DNA of 64,000 nt from Aminobacter carboxidus (lineage in GTDB: Bacteria; Pseudomonadota; Alphaproteobacteria; Rhizobiales; Rhizobiaceae). Under the pieces are notes generated by a model. It had not been told where the DNA came from. It ran no database searches and saw only the letters and a list, made by a program, of their open reading frames with translations. Positions within the stretch are counted from its first letter, which is position 1; every line of letters starts with the position of its first letter. The DNA lies in NCBI RefSeq assembly GCF_014863355.1, contig NZ_JACZEP010000001.1, forward strand, positions 744,001-808,000, given 5' to 3'. This document shows positions 9,368 through 17,602 of the stretch, piece by piece. A program made the translations under genes and the position numbers.

Positions 9368-10111
9368 ATGAAACTGGCGACGCTGAAGAACGGTTCGCGT
9401 GACGGGAAACTGGTCATCGTCTCGCGCGACCTGACGCGATACACCGATGCCTCGTTCCTGGCACCCAACCTGCAGGCGGCGCTCGACGACTGGCGCCGGA
9501 TCTCCCCGCATCTCGCGGCCCTGGCCGGCTCGCTCGAAATCGGCGCGGTGCCGTCGTCGCGGTTCCACGAGCACGACGCCCACTCGCCCTTGCCGCGCGC
9601 CTACCAGCGGCTTGGCGGCGGCGATGCCTTTGCCGGTCCGCGCGACCCGATCGAACTGCCCGGCAAGATCCGTGACGCCAGTATCGAAGCCGCTGTCGCC
9701 GTCATCGTCGGCGACGTTGCCATGGCGGCCACCGAAGAGGCGGCGAAGGACGCGGTGGCGCTGATCGTGCTTTCCACTGATACCATTCTGGATGGCGGCC
9801 AGGCCGGTACCTCAGCCTTGTCACCTGTCGCGGTCACGCCCGATGAGCTGGGAGACGGATGGGACGGGGCGGTGCACCTGCCGCTGATTGCCGGCGCGCG
9901 CAACGTCACCTCGGTCTGGACCAGCTTTCCCAAGCTGATCGCGGGAGCGGCCGCAACCCGCGCGATCGGCACCGGTGCCATTGTCAGGGGCGCGGTCGAA
10001 ACGCTGTCGGTCTCGCTCGGCGACACGCTGCGCGTCGAGATGAAGGACAAGGCCGGCCACTCGATCTTCGGCGCCATCGAACGCCAGGTCGGCAGGTTCG
10101 AGCCGGCCTGA
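9368..10111 (+). CDS. Degenerate fumarylacetoacetate hydrolase-family protein
   Basis: A 247-residue protein related to alphaproteobacterial FAH-family hydrolases of about 330 residues. The N terminus (MKLATLKNGSRDGKLVIVSR) and the stretch SALSPVAVTPDELGDGWDGA are typical. However, an internal block of roughly 40 residues around the first catalytic region is missing. The metal-binding E-x-E is reduced to IEAAVAV, and the usual NDVSLR metal aspartate is not recognisable (it reads STDTIL). The C terminus FPKLIAGAAATRAIGTGAI corresponds to the end of the family fold. Family knowledge says that D, E, E and D bind the metal, so this copy is probably not a working hydrolase of the known type. The frame is intact, and it sits between MBL and DinB genes with an AGGA site before the ATG. 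Confidence 0.7.
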   Translation: MKLATLKNGSRDGKLVIVSRDLTRYTDASFLAPNLQAALDDWRRISPHLAALAGSLEIGAVPSSRFHEHDAHSPLPRAYQRLGGGDAFAGPRDPIELPGKIRDASIEAAVAVIVGDVAMAATEEAAKDAVALIVLSTDTILDGGQAGTSALSPVAVTPDELGDGWDGAVHLPLIAGARNVTSVWTSFPKLIAGAAATRAIGTGAIVRGAVETLSVSLGDTLRVEMKDKAGHSIFGAIERQVGRFEPA

Positions 10112-10124
10112 AGCCGCTGCCCGG

Positions 10125-10661
10125 ATGGAGTTGACCAGCCATTTCAGCCGCATGGCGCGGAACAATCTGTGGTCCAACGACCGCATTTATCGCGCTGTGC
10201 TGGCCCTGCAGCCAGGCGAGCTCAATGCCGGGCGGACGAGCTTTTTCCCTTCGCTCAAGGAGACGCTGAACCACATCCTGGAAGTCGACCTGTTCTATCT
10301 CGACATGATCGAGGAGGGCGGCGAGGGCCAGAAGCTGTTCGACCGATACGTTGCCTACGACACGGCGCAGGCCCTTGCTGCGGCACAGGCCGAATTCGAC
10401 CGGCGGTTGGTCGCCTGTTGTGATGGTCTGGGCGCAGCCGATCTGGACAGGCGGGTGCTGTCGGATCGCGGCAAGGCCGGCCAGATCCCCGAACGCATCG
10501 GCGACCTGCTGGCGCATCTGTTCATCCACCAGATCCATCATCGCGGCCAGGTCCATGCGATGCTATCGGGCACATCGGTTGCCCCGCCGCAGCTCGACGA
10601 GTTCTTCCTCGACTACGACCTGCGCTTCAGGGGCGAAGAGGTCGAACGGCTGGGGATTTAG
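10125..10661 (+). CDS. DinB-family (DUF664/YfiT-like) four-helix protein
   Basis: A 178-residue helical protein with the DinB layout. An early histidine in LKETLNHILEVD and the late cluster HLFIHQIHHRGQVHAML would give the metal-binding His triad. DinB-like proteins in actinobacteria and firmicutes often act as thiol-dependent transferases; the proteobacterial members are largely unstudied. The N terminus SHFSRMARNNLWSNDRIYR is typical of the family. It is the third gene of the operon that starts at 8484 and begins 13 bases after the FAH-like stop. A hairpin follows directly after its stop codon. Confidence 0.75.
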   Translation: MELTSHFSRMARNNLWSNDRIYRAVLALQPGELNAGRTSFFPSLKETLNHILEVDLFYLDMIEEGGEGQKLFDRYVAYDTAQALAAAQAEFDRRLVACCDGLGAADLDRRVLSDRGKAGQIPERIGDLLAHLFIHQIHHRGQVHAMLSGTSVAPPQLDEFFLDYDLRFRGEEVERLGI

Positions 10662-10664
10662 CAG

Positions 10665-10696
10665 GGCAAGACGCGTGTCGGTGACCGCGTCTTGCC
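10665..10696. terminator. Hairpin between convergent genes
   Basis: Perfect 11-base stem GGCAAGACGCG (10665-10675) / CGCGTCTTGCC (10686-10696) with a 10-base loop, in the 45-base gap between the convergent DinB-like and phosphatase-like genes. It could stop transcription from both sides, but neither side has a T-run, so it is a weak intrinsic terminator at best. Confidence 0.5.
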
Positions 10697-10706
10697 GGTT
10701 GGCCGA

Positions 10707-11045
10707 TCAGCCCTTGCTCTGCTGGATCGCCATGTAGAGATTGGTGCAGCGGGTGCCCGAACGGCAATAGGCGAAGACCGGGCCGTCCATCTCGTCGAGC
10801 GCGTCGGCCATGTCGGCAACATTGTCGCCGGTCATGGCGCCGCTGATGACGGGGATGTAGCGGAAGGCGAGGCCGGCGGCTTCGACAGCAGCCTTGACGC
10901 TGTCAGCGGAAGGCTGGCCGGGCTGTTCGTCGTCGGGCCTGTTGCAGATGACGCTCTTGAAGCCGGCGGCCTTGATGGCGGCAACCTCTTCTGGCGTGAT
11001 CTGGCCGGAAACCGAGTAGTCGTCGGTGATCTGGCGGTATTCCAT
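10707..11045 (-). CDS. TIGR01244-family protein-tyrosine-phosphatase-like / sulfurtransferase protein
   Basis: A 112-residue protein of the family sometimes fused to beta-lactamase-like sulfide-detoxifying hydrolases (Blh). It starts MEYRQITDDYSVSGQITPEE and carries SVICNRPDDEQPGQP and the active-site loop VFAYCRSGTRCTNL, where the cysteine and arginine form a phosphatase-type C-x5-R motif. The free-standing form is common in rhizobia. The start at 11045 is preceded by GAGGAC; longer forms run into the neighbouring gene. Its real substrate is unknown, and persulfide chemistry or phosphatase action are both possible. Confidence 0.75.
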   Translation of the reverse strand: MEYRQITDDYSVSGQITPEEVAAIKAAGFKSVICNRPDDEQPGQPSADSVKAAVEAAGLAFRYIPVISGAMTGDNVADMADALDEMDGPVFAYCRSGTRCTNLYMAIQQSKG

Positions 11046-11142
11046 TTTCGTCCTCGCAGGTTTTGTTGGCCGCTCTGGCGGCGTGTCGGCGCCAGTCTTG
11101 CCACTGCTGGCGCTGCGGGGCAACTCCTGTTGGGCTCTGGTG

Positions 11143-12363
11143 TCAGGCAGCCGGGCGATGCCAGGACGGGAAGGGGTCAGCGAGATCGCGCCACTTGCCG
11201 GGCGTGAAGGACGATGCCTCGACCAGGCAGGCATCGAGTTCGGCCCGGATCCGCACCTCGTTCATTGGATGGCAACCGATGAAGACGATCTCCTGGCGTC
11301 GGTCTCCCCAGGCGGGATCGAGATAGGGTTTCATCGCCGCGTGCCATTCAGGATGGTCAGGCCACTGTCCCCGCGGCACAGCCGACCACCACAGCCCTCG
11401 CTTGCCGGTGCGCACCAGCGCCCCGGCCTGGCTGATCTCGCCGACGAAATCGGGCCGGGTGGCAAGCCAGAAGAACCCTTTGGCGCGGACGACGCCGGGC
11501 CATTGCCGGTTGATGAAACCGTGCAGTTTCACCGGGTCGAAAGGCCGCCTTTCGCGATAGACGAAGGAGTGGATACCGTATTCCTCGGTCTCGGGAATGT
11601 GCTCGCCGAAACCGTTCAATTCCTTGAACCACAAAGGATGCTGCTCGGCCTTGTCGAAATCAAACAGGCCGGTGCCAAGGATATTGTCGATCGGCACGCG
11701 GCCGAAATTGGTTTCGATCAGCTGGGCATCGGGGTTGAGGGCGCGGACGATCTTGCGCGCGGCGTCGCGGTCAGCGGCATTGGCGGCCGACGCCTTGTTG
11801 AGCACGACGACATCGGCAAACTCGATCTGCTCGACGAGAAGGTCGACCAAGGCACGATCATCGCCGGCGCCGGCCTGTTCGCCGCGATCACTGAGGAAGT
11901 CGGATGACGCGTAGTCCTTGAGCAGGTTGGCGGCGTCGACAACCGTCACCATCGTGTCGAGGCGGGCGACATCCGACAGGCTGTCGCCGTTCTCGTCGCG
12001 GAACTGGAAGGTCGATGCGACGGGCAGGGGCTCGGAAATGCCTGTCGATTCGATCAGCAGGTAGTCGAAGCGGTTCTGCCGGGCGAGCGCACGCACCTCC
12101 TGGAGCAGGTCGTCGCGCAAGGTGCAGCAGATGCAGCCATTGGTCATTTCGACCAGTTGCTCGTCGGTGCGCGAAAGATCGGCGCCGCCATCGCGAACGA
12201 GTGCCGCATCGATGTTCACCTCGCTCATGTCGTTGACGATGACGGCCACGCGAAGGCCGTCGCGGTTGTTCAATATGTGATTGAGAAGCGTGGTCTTTCC
12301 TGCACCGAGGAAACCGGAGAGCACTGTTACGGGCAATCGCGCCGGCTTGTTTGGGACGGGCAT
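11143..12363 (-). CDS. COG0523-family GTPase, probable zinc metallochaperone (ZigA-like)
   Basis: A 406-residue CobW/COG0523 P-loop GTPase. Walker A is GFLGAGKTT near residue 17. The metal-binding C-x-C-C motif is [11 protein letters not shown], and Walker B-like and guanine-recognition segments ([18 protein letters not shown]) follow. The C-terminal domain contains [13 protein letters not shown], typical of zinc-linked members. These proteins hydrolyse GTP and hand metal to client enzymes. Its position 108 bases downstream of aztD in the zinc-uptake block argues for zinc rather than cobalt or nickel. It probably shares the Zur-like operator in front of aztD. Confidence 0.85.
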   Translation of the reverse strand: MPVPNKPARLPVTVLSGFLGAGKTTLLNHILNNRDGLRVAVIVNDMSEVNIDAALVRDGGADLSRTDEQLVEMTNGCICCTLRDDLLQEVRALARQNRFDYLLIESTGISEPLPVASTFQFRDENGDSLSDVARLDTMVTVVDAANLLKDYASSDFLSDRGEQAGAGDDRALVDLLVEQIEFADVVVLNKASAANAADRDAARKIVRALNPDAQLIETNFGRVPIDNILGTGLFDFDKAEQHPLWFKELNGFGEHIPETEEYGIHSFVYRERRPFDPVKLHGFINRQWPGVVRAKGFFWLATRPDFVGEISQAGALVRTGKRGLWWSAVPRGQWPDHPEWHAAMKPYLDPAWGDRRQEIVFIGCHPMNEVRIRAELDACLVEASSFTPGKWRDLADPFPSWHRPAA

Positions 12364-12471
12364 TTGTCACTCCCTTCGATGTGGGTGGAATGGTCCGGCG
12401 ATGGACGCCCCCGCCGGCCAGGATATGGAGGAACGGTCCGTCGGCGGATGCCGCCGCCGGACCAGCGCTGG

Positions 12472-13671
12472 TCAGTGCGTTTCGCCAGAACCGCCGACGG
12501 CAACGAGGTTGAAGGGCTTGCCTTCAAGCGCGATGTCGTCGCCCCGCTTGAAGCTTTCGGCATCGACGACGTGCAGCACGCTCTTGAGCGGGTCCGAAAC
12601 GACGATCCGGCTGCCGGCGACTGCGATGCGCGGGCGCGGATCGCTCCAGTGGCCGTCCATGCTGTAGGGCTCCGTCAGCTTGAGCGACGCGTCGATCTTG
12701 CCGGCGACCACGTCGATGCGGTGAAGCTGGCCATCCTCGGTGAAGACATAGGCGAATTTCGCCCGCACCGGATCGACAGTGAAATGCACCCTGCGCGTCG
12801 GCAGTTCGATCAGCCGGAAGGCATCCTCGGATTTCGGGTCGATCAGCACGACAGCACTTGGACCGTAATTGCCGAGGAAATACTGCAGGCCACGTCCGCC
12901 GACGAGCGTCGTCGATTTGCCAGCCGGCAGCCGCTCGCCGTATGGCAGCATCTCCATCGACGGCGCACCACCGCTTTCCTTGACCACCAGCAAGCCCTTG
13001 GCGCAGGCGATGGCCAGGAGATTGCCGGAAGCCGCCTCGCCATGCAGGTCAGGGCACGCATGCACGTCGCCCACCGTCGCGCCCGAACGGTCGGTGACGC
13101 GGATGCCAACAGGCAGTTCATCAGGCTTTTCGAAGTTCGGTTCGGTCGTCAGTGCGTAGTCGCCGATCGCGACCGCAACGCCATGGTGAGGCGCGCTGGT
13201 GGCAACCTCGCGCACCGCCGGCTTGCCTTCGAGCACGTTGGTTTCGCTGACGATGCGGGCCACGCCTTCGCCGTCGAAGAACAAGGCGATGTCGCCGCCG
13301 TGGTCGACGAAATGCGACGGCTTCTTGCCCTCGAAGGTGACGTCGAGCAGTTTGGGCGCCTCGACCTTGATGTCGCCGTGGTCGCCATGGTCGCCGAACG
13401 AGATGCCGCTCGACAAGACCGAGATCGTGTCGCCCTTGCCTTGGACGGCAAAGACCGTGCGTCCGCTGTCGGAACGATAGAGGCTTGTCGGCACTTTGAC
13501 GTTGAAGGTCTCGATCGCCTTGCCGGTTTCCATGTCGAGGGCATGCACGACCGGCGCGGCATGATCGGAGACAAACAGCCGCCATGCCGTTTGTTCCTCG
13601 GCGAAGGCTGGAGCAGCGGCGAGGCCGAGCAGAACGGCAAGCGCAGATGTCGTGGCGAGCAGGTGTTTCAT
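12472..13671 (-). CDS. aztD: Periplasmic zinc metallochaperone AztD
   Basis: A 399-residue secreted beta-propeller protein. A signal peptide is clear (MKHLLATTSALAVLLGL, then APAFA before EEQ). Histidine-rich stretches that would bind zinc are visible: FGDHGDHGD, SHFVDHGGD and TSAPHHG. Length and features match AztD, which in Paracoccus passes zinc to the binding protein AztC. Here it is encoded downstream of aztC, with its own perfect Zur-like palindrome 15-30 bases before the start, so it can be induced with or apart from the transporter. The COG0523 GTPase follows. Confidence 0.85.
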   Translation of the reverse strand: MKHLLATTSALAVLLGLAAAPAFAEEQTAWRLFVSDHAAPVVHALDMETGKAIETFNVKVPTSLYRSDSGRTVFAVQGKGDTISVLSSGISFGDHGDHGDIKVEAPKLLDVTFEGKKPSHFVDHGGDIALFFDGEGVARIVSETNVLEGKPAVREVATSAPHHGVAVAIGDYALTTEPNFEKPDELPVGIRVTDRSGATVGDVHACPDLHGEAASGNLLAIACAKGLLVVKESGGAPSMEMLPYGERLPAGKSTTLVGGRGLQYFLGNYGPSAVVLIDPKSEDAFRLIELPTRRVHFTVDPVRAKFAYVFTEDGQLHRIDVVAGKIDASLKLTEPYSMDGHWSDPRPRIAVAGSRIVVSDPLKSVLHVVDAESFKRGDDIALEGKPFNLVAVGGSGETH

Positions 13672-13686
13672 GTTTTCCTCATATAA

Positions 13687-13701
13687 TGTTATTACATAAC
13701 A
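13687..13701 (-). promoter_or_regulatory. Zur-like operator upstream of aztD
   Basis: The 15-base inverted repeat TGTTATTACATAACA has six-base arms (TGTTAT/ATAACA) and a three-base centre, and lies 16-30 bases before aztD. Eleven bases (TGTTATTACAT) recur in front of aztA. AT-rich palindromes of this type are the known alphaproteobacterial Zur sites, so zinc-dependent repression is likely. Confidence 0.75.
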
Positions 13702-13811
13702 AGCAGGGCTAGAGAAACGGCGAGGTTCTTGGCCCCGCCTTCACGCAGGCTGGTTGATGGGTACAGATGGTTGGCGAGGGTGCCGAGGCAGCCCCCGTTG
13801 ATGGCGTCTGG

Positions 13812-14747
13812 CTAGCTGCCGAGGATCGCGCCCTTGATGGTGGCGATGTTGGTTTTCATCATGTCGATGTAGGTCGCGGCCGGGCCATCGGCCTTGGACA
13901 GCGCGTCGGAATAGAGCGTGCCGCCGACCTTCACGCCGGTTTCAGCTGAGATCTGCTCGACGAGGCGCGGGTTGGTGATGTTTTCGACGAAGATCGCCGA
14001 AGCCTTGTCGCCACGAACCTGCGAGATCAGTGCTGCGACATCGGCAGCGGAGGCTTCAGCCTCGGTGGAAATGCCCTCGGGTGCCAGGAAGGTCAGGCCA
14101 TAGGCGTTTTCGAAGTAGCCGAAGGCGTCGTGCGAGGTGATAACAGTGCGCTTCGCCTCAGGGATCGACGCTACCGCAGCCTTCACCTCGGCTTCAGCGG
14201 CGTCGAGTTTGGCGGTGTAGGCATCGGCATTGGTCTTGTAGGCGTCGCAGCCGGCGGTATCAGCAGCGCAGAAGGCGTCGGCGACGTTCTTCACGTAGAT
14301 CCTGGCGTTGGCGATCGACTGGAAGGCGTGCGGGTCGAGGTCGCCGTGATGGTGGTGATCGCCACCTGCCTCGGCTGCATGTTCATGCTCTTCCTTCATC
14401 TTGATCGGTTCGACGCCCTTGGTTAGTTCGACGACCGATGCCTTGGTGGCGCTCGCCTCGACGAGGCGCTGCAGGAAACCTTCGAACTGCAGGCCGTTGA
14501 CCAGCACGACGTCGGCTTTCGACATCTTCACCGCATCGGCAGGCGAGGGTTCGTAGACATGGGCATCGCCATCCGGGCCGACCAGCGTGGTCAGTTCGAT
14601 GCGGTCTCCACCAACATTTTGGGCGAAATCGCCGATGATCGAGAAACTTGCCACGACCTTCAGCGGTTCGGCAGTAGCCGAAGTCGCATTCAAGGATGTT
14701 AATGTTATAACGCTCATCAGCGAGGCGAAGCCAATTGTCCTGAGCAT
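13812..14747 (-). CDS. aztC: Zinc ABC transporter substrate-binding protein AztC
   Basis: A 311-residue cluster A-I metal-binding protein. Signal peptide MLRTIGFASLMSVITL with a likely cut after ATSATA, then LKVVASFSIIGDFAQNVGGD. The zinc ligands are expected in HVYEPSPAD and the later VITSHDAFGYFENAYG; between the lobes lies a histidine-rich loop, EEHEHAAEAGGDHHHHGDLD, typical of zinc rather than manganese binding proteins. The start at 14747 has GGAGAG just upstream; another in-frame ATG at 14759 lies within that site. It is third in the aztABC run, 23 bases after aztB. Confidence 0.9.
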   Translation of the reverse strand: MLRTIGFASLMSVITLTSLNATSATAEPLKVVASFSIIGDFAQNVGGDRIELTTLVGPDGDAHVYEPSPADAVKMSKADVVLVNGLQFEGFLQRLVEASATKASVVELTKGVEPIKMKEEHEHAAEAGGDHHHHGDLDPHAFQSIANARIYVKNVADAFCAADTAGCDAYKTNADAYTAKLDAAEAEVKAAVASIPEAKRTVITSHDAFGYFENAYGLTFLAPEGISTEAEASAADVAALISQVRGDKASAIFVENITNPRLVEQISAETGVKVGGTLYSDALSKADGPAATYIDMMKTNIATIKGAILGS

Positions 14748-14770
14748 ATGTCTCTCCATGTTGAAGCGGA

Positions 14771-15649
14771 TCAGGCGGTGCGGTGGCGGTGGCGGCGAAG
14801 CCGGGTGTTGAAGACGCCGCGGGTGCCAAAAAGGATGGACGCGAGGTAGATCGCGCCGGCCGACAGGATGATGGCCGGGCCCGAGGGCAGGGAGGCGTGA
14901 TAGGATACCAGCAGCCCGGCAACGCATGAGATGGCGCCGAAGCTGAAGGCCAGCGCACACATTGGTTCGACGCGCGCGGTCCAGAAGCGCGCCGCCGCCG
15001 CCGGCAGCATCATCAGACCGACCGAAAGAAGCGTGCCGAGCGCCTGGAACCCACCGACGAGGTTGAGCACGACGAGGCCGAGGAAGATGAAGTGGACTGG
15101 CGTGCCGAGCCGACTGACCGAGCGCAGGAACAGCGGATCGAGGCATTCAGCGACCAGTGCGCGCCAGAAGATGGCGAGCGTAAGCAGCGTCAGGCCCGAA
15201 ATCAGCGCGATCAGCGTCAGCGCGTCGTCGTTGAGCGCCAGAACGGTGCCGAACAGCACATGCATCAGGTCGACGCTCGAGCCGCGCAGCGACACGATCA
15301 GCACGCCAAGCGCCAGCGAGATCAGGTAGAACGCCGCCATCGAGGCGTCTTCGCGCTGAACTGTGAAGCGCGACACCGCACCTGCGCCGAGCGCCACGAT
15401 GACGCCGGCGATCAGCCCGCCGATGGTCATCGGCACGATCTGCAGGCCATAAAGCAGGAAACCGGCGGCGGCACCGGGCAGGATGGCGTGTGCCATGGCA
15501 TCACCAGTCAGGCTCATGCGACGAAGCATGAGGAAGACGCCGACCGGGCAAGCGCCCAGCGCCAGCATCAGCGAGCCGGCAAGCGCGCGCTGCATGAAGC
15601 CAAATTCGACGAAGGGAGCGATCAGGAAATCATACATGGCGAAATTCAC
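14771..15649 (-). CDS. aztB: Zinc ABC transporter permease AztB
   Basis: A 292-residue ABC-3 family membrane protein with about eight or nine hydrophobic segments. The family hallmark MSLTGDAMAHAILPGAAAGF is near residue 45. It forms the membrane channel with the AztA ATPase and receives zinc from AztC. Its start overlaps the end of aztA by four bases (ATGA), a sign of translational coupling. The last residues are basic and contain histidines (RLRRHRHRTA). Family assignment is firm; zinc is inferred from the histidine-rich partner proteins and the Zur-like site. Confidence 0.9.
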   Translation of the reverse strand: MNFAMYDFLIAPFVEFGFMQRALAGSLMLALGACPVGVFLMLRRMSLTGDAMAHAILPGAAAGFLLYGLQIVPMTIGGLIAGVIVALGAGAVSRFTVQREDASMAAFYLISLALGVLIVSLRGSSVDLMHVLFGTVLALNDDALTLIALISGLTLLTLAIFWRALVAECLDPLFLRSVSRLGTPVHFIFLGLVVLNLVGGFQALGTLLSVGLMMLPAAAARFWTARVEPMCALAFSFGAISCVAGLLVSYHASLPSGPAIILSAGAIYLASILFGTRGVFNTRLRRHRHRTA

Positions 15650-16491
15650 GCTGCCCGGGGACCGGATTCGTGGTCTGGATGATCGTGGACTTCGCCGTGA
15701 TCATGATGGTGATGCTCGTCATGCCCATGTGCGTGTGAATGCGCATGCGCGTGACCGTCGTCCGGCTCACACCAAGGCGCATCGTCGTGCCAGGCCTCAT
15801 CGAAACGACGGGCCCTGAGCAGGTTTTCCGGCCGCAGCACTTCTCGGGTTTCGCCCCAGGCAACAGGCCTGCGGGCAAGCAGCAGTGTGTGGGGAAAGTG
15901 CGTACGCACCAGTTCGAGATCGTGGGCGACGACCATCACCGTGCGGTTTTCGCCGTGCCAGCGCTGGATCAGCTTGATCAGGTCGCCGACCGTCTTGGCG
16001 TCGACCGCATTGAACGGTTCGTCGAGTAGGATCAGGTCTGCGTCCTGCACCAGCACTCGGGCGAACAGGGCGCGCTGGAGCTGGCCGCCTGATAGCGTGT
16101 CGATGGCGCGCTTTTCGAAGCCTTCAAGGCCAACGGCCATCAGGGCTTTGGAGACGGACTCGCGGTCTTCCCTGGAATGGCGACCAAGCAGGCCGCGCCG
16201 GGGCCATAGTCCTAGCGAAACCAGATCGACGACGCGGGCGGGAAAGCTGCGATCGAGCTCTGACTGCTGCGGCAGGTAGGCGACGCGCTTGCCTGACGTG
16301 ACCGTGCAAATTCCGGCCATCGGCTTCAGCACACCGACAATGCCCTTCATCAAAGTGGACTTGCCGGAGCCGTTGGCGCCAACGACTGCCGTTAGTGAAC
16401 CGGACCTGATCGAACCGGTCAGGTGATGCACAGCCGGATGGCTGTTGTAGCCAAGTGTCAGGTCCTTGAATGTCAGGCAGGCGTCGGTCAT
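15646..16491 (-). CDS. aztA: Zinc ABC transporter ATPase AztA with histidine-rich tail
   Basis: A 281-residue ABC ATPase. Walker A is GANGSGKST, the signature LSGGQLQRALFAR, Walker B LILLDEPFNAVD, and the switch histidine VVAHDLE. The C terminus, after residue 245, is an unusual histidine-rich tail (DDGHAHAHSHAHGHDEHHHH and further). Such a tail on the cytoplasmic ATPase could bind incoming zinc and sense or buffer it; this is inferred. It is the first gene of aztABC, with a Zur-like site 47-59 bases upstream. Confidence 0.9.
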   Translation of the reverse strand: MTDACLTFKDLTLGYNSHPAVHHLTGSIRSGSLTAVVGANGSGKSTLMKGIVGVLKPMAGICTVTSGKRVAYLPQQSELDRSFPARVVDLVSLGLWPRRGLLGRHSREDRESVSKALMAVGLEGFEKRAIDTLSGGQLQRALFARVLVQDADLILLDEPFNAVDAKTVGDLIKLIQRWHGENRTVMVVAHDLELVRTHFPHTLLLARRPVAWGETREVLRPENLLRARRFDEAWHDDAPWCEPDDGHAHAHSHAHGHDEHHHHDHGEVHDHPDHESGPRAA

Positions 16492-16537
16492 CGGCTCGTC
16501 ATGCTCTGCGGCTGCGAAGTCGTCATTGGATATGTGA

Positions 16538-16550
16538 TGTTATTACATTA
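16538..16550 (-). promoter_or_regulatory. Zur-like operator upstream of aztABC
   Basis: TGTTATTACATTA shares its first 11 bases with the perfect palindrome in front of aztD and lies about 50 bases before the aztA start. One arm is imperfect. It probably lets Zur repress the transporter when zinc is sufficient. The remainder of the 209-base gap to the RidA gene shows nothing else. Confidence 0.65.
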
Positions 16551-16700
16551 GTCAACGACGCCAGCGGCACTATCCGGTGGATTTGCGCGGCAAACCCGGT
16601 GAGCAAGGCGACTGGTCCATGGAATTCGACCATTGCGGCCTTGCGCCGAGGGGTCAGCAAAATCTAAGAAGGCGCCACCCCTAACGGAAGGAGACCACCC

Positions 16701-17045
16701 ATGAGCGTTCGTCGTATCGATGTCGGCCCCCGCATGAGCCAGATCGTTATCCACAACAACACCGTCTACCTGGCTGGCCAGGTCGGCGCCCCAGGCGAAA
16801 GCGTTGCCGCGCAGACCAAGGCCATCCTGGCCGAGATCGACGCGCTGCTGGCCAAGGCCGGCACCGACAAGACCAAGATCCTGCAGGCGATCATCTGGCT
16901 CGACGACATGTCGACCTTCGCCGAGATGAACTCGGTCTGGGACGGCTGGGTGCCCCAGGGCAACACGCCGGCGCGCGCCACCGGCGAAGCCAAGCTGGCT
17001 GGTCCGGAATACAAAGTCGAGATCATCGTCACGGCCGCCGCATAA
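16701..17045 (+). CDS. RidA (YjgF/YER057c/UK114)-family protein
   Basis: A 114-residue RidA-family protein. The core LAGQVGAPGESVAAQTKAIL, the middle IIWLDDMSTFAEMNSVWDGW and the C-terminal PARATGEAKLAGPEYKVEII are family hallmarks. The arginine in TPAR would bind the carboxylate of enamine/imine intermediates, as in true RidA, though the following residues differ from the classical RidA signature, so it belongs to another Rid subgroup. True RidA hydrolyses reactive 2-aminoacrylate; this one may act on another imine. A purine-rich GGAAGGAGA site lies before the ATG, and a strong terminator follows. Confidence 0.85.
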   Translation: MSVRRIDVGPRMSQIVIHNNTVYLAGQVGAPGESVAAQTKAILAEIDALLAKAGTDKTKILQAIIWLDDMSTFAEMNSVWDGWVPQGNTPARATGEAKLAGPEYKVEIIVTAAA

Positions 17046-17077
17046 GCGATTATTGTCGGGCTTGATGCCAACAAATG

Positions 17078-17115
17078 AACGCCGCGCTTCCTAGGGAAGC
17101 GCGGCGTTTCTGTTT
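17078..17115 (+). terminator. Rho-independent terminator after the RidA gene
   Basis: Perfect 14-base stem AACGCCGCGCTTCC (17078-17091) / GGAAGCGCGGCGTT (17095-17108), three-base loop, then TCTGTTT. It is also oriented to stop readthrough from the convergent gene at 17140. Confidence 0.85.
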
Positions 17116-17139
17116 CCGGACCTGGGCGGCGTGGACAAA

Positions 17140-17484
17140 CTAACGGTGTCTGGCGAACAGGTCCCGCTGAGCTTGGTTGACCGAGCCATCGTCCCAATCG
17201 ATTTCGCGCTTCGACAGCGGCATATGGTTTCGCCGATGCTGATTGTCGTAGAACAAGGTGCCATGGATTCCGAGGGCATCGCGCTTCAGGACGGGGCGGC
17301 TCCAAAGCTGCGCCAAGACTGAGCCTGCGGTTTTCTTGCCAAGCCGCTCGATCAGGTCTTCGACCAACTCCATATCGCGTCCGGCCGGGAAGATGGCGGC
17401 AAACGCCTCCTCGGTTGCCTGGAACACGCTAAAGGTAGTGTTCTCAGCGCCGTCGATGATTTGGATGTTTTTCATGAGGTGCAT
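17140..17484 (-). CDS. Conserved hypothetical protein (rhizobial type)
   Basis: A 114-residue acidic, soluble protein with no membrane segment or signal peptide. Recognisable blocks are KNIQIIDGAENTTFSVFQAT, MELVEDLIERLGKK, LKRDALGIHGTLFYDN and SKREIDWDDGSVNQAQRDL. It resembles small unannotated proteins that I associate with rhizobia; I know no function. The conserved ending suggests a real gene and not a chance frame. Two starts are possible (17484 and 17475); neither has a clear ribosome site, so translation may be weak or leaderless. It stands alone between the RidA terminator and hutC. Confidence 0.6.
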   Translation of the reverse strand: MHLMKNIQIIDGAENTTFSVFQATEEAFAAIFPAGRDMELVEDLIERLGKKTAGSVLAQLWSRPVLKRDALGIHGTLFYDNQHRRNHMPLSKREIDWDDGSVNQAQRDLFARHR

Positions 17485-17602
17485 TTAGACACGCGACATC
17501 AACGGCGACAATCGAACCTGATTGGCGTGAGCCCCGTTTTAGCGAGGTACGACTGAACTGCATCTTGCCGCTGCTGGATACTGCTCAAATTGTCAAAACC
17601 GC

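Noticed and set aside
12364-12471. Separate Zur site before the COG0523 GTPase gene
   Set aside because: The 108-base gap has no TGTTAT-type palindrome, so the gene probably depends on the aztD promoter.
14698-14712. GTTATAAC palindrome within the aztC signal-peptide codons, resembling a Zur half-site
   Set aside because: It lies in coding sequence and lacks the TGTTATTACAT core shared by the other two sites; chance is likely.
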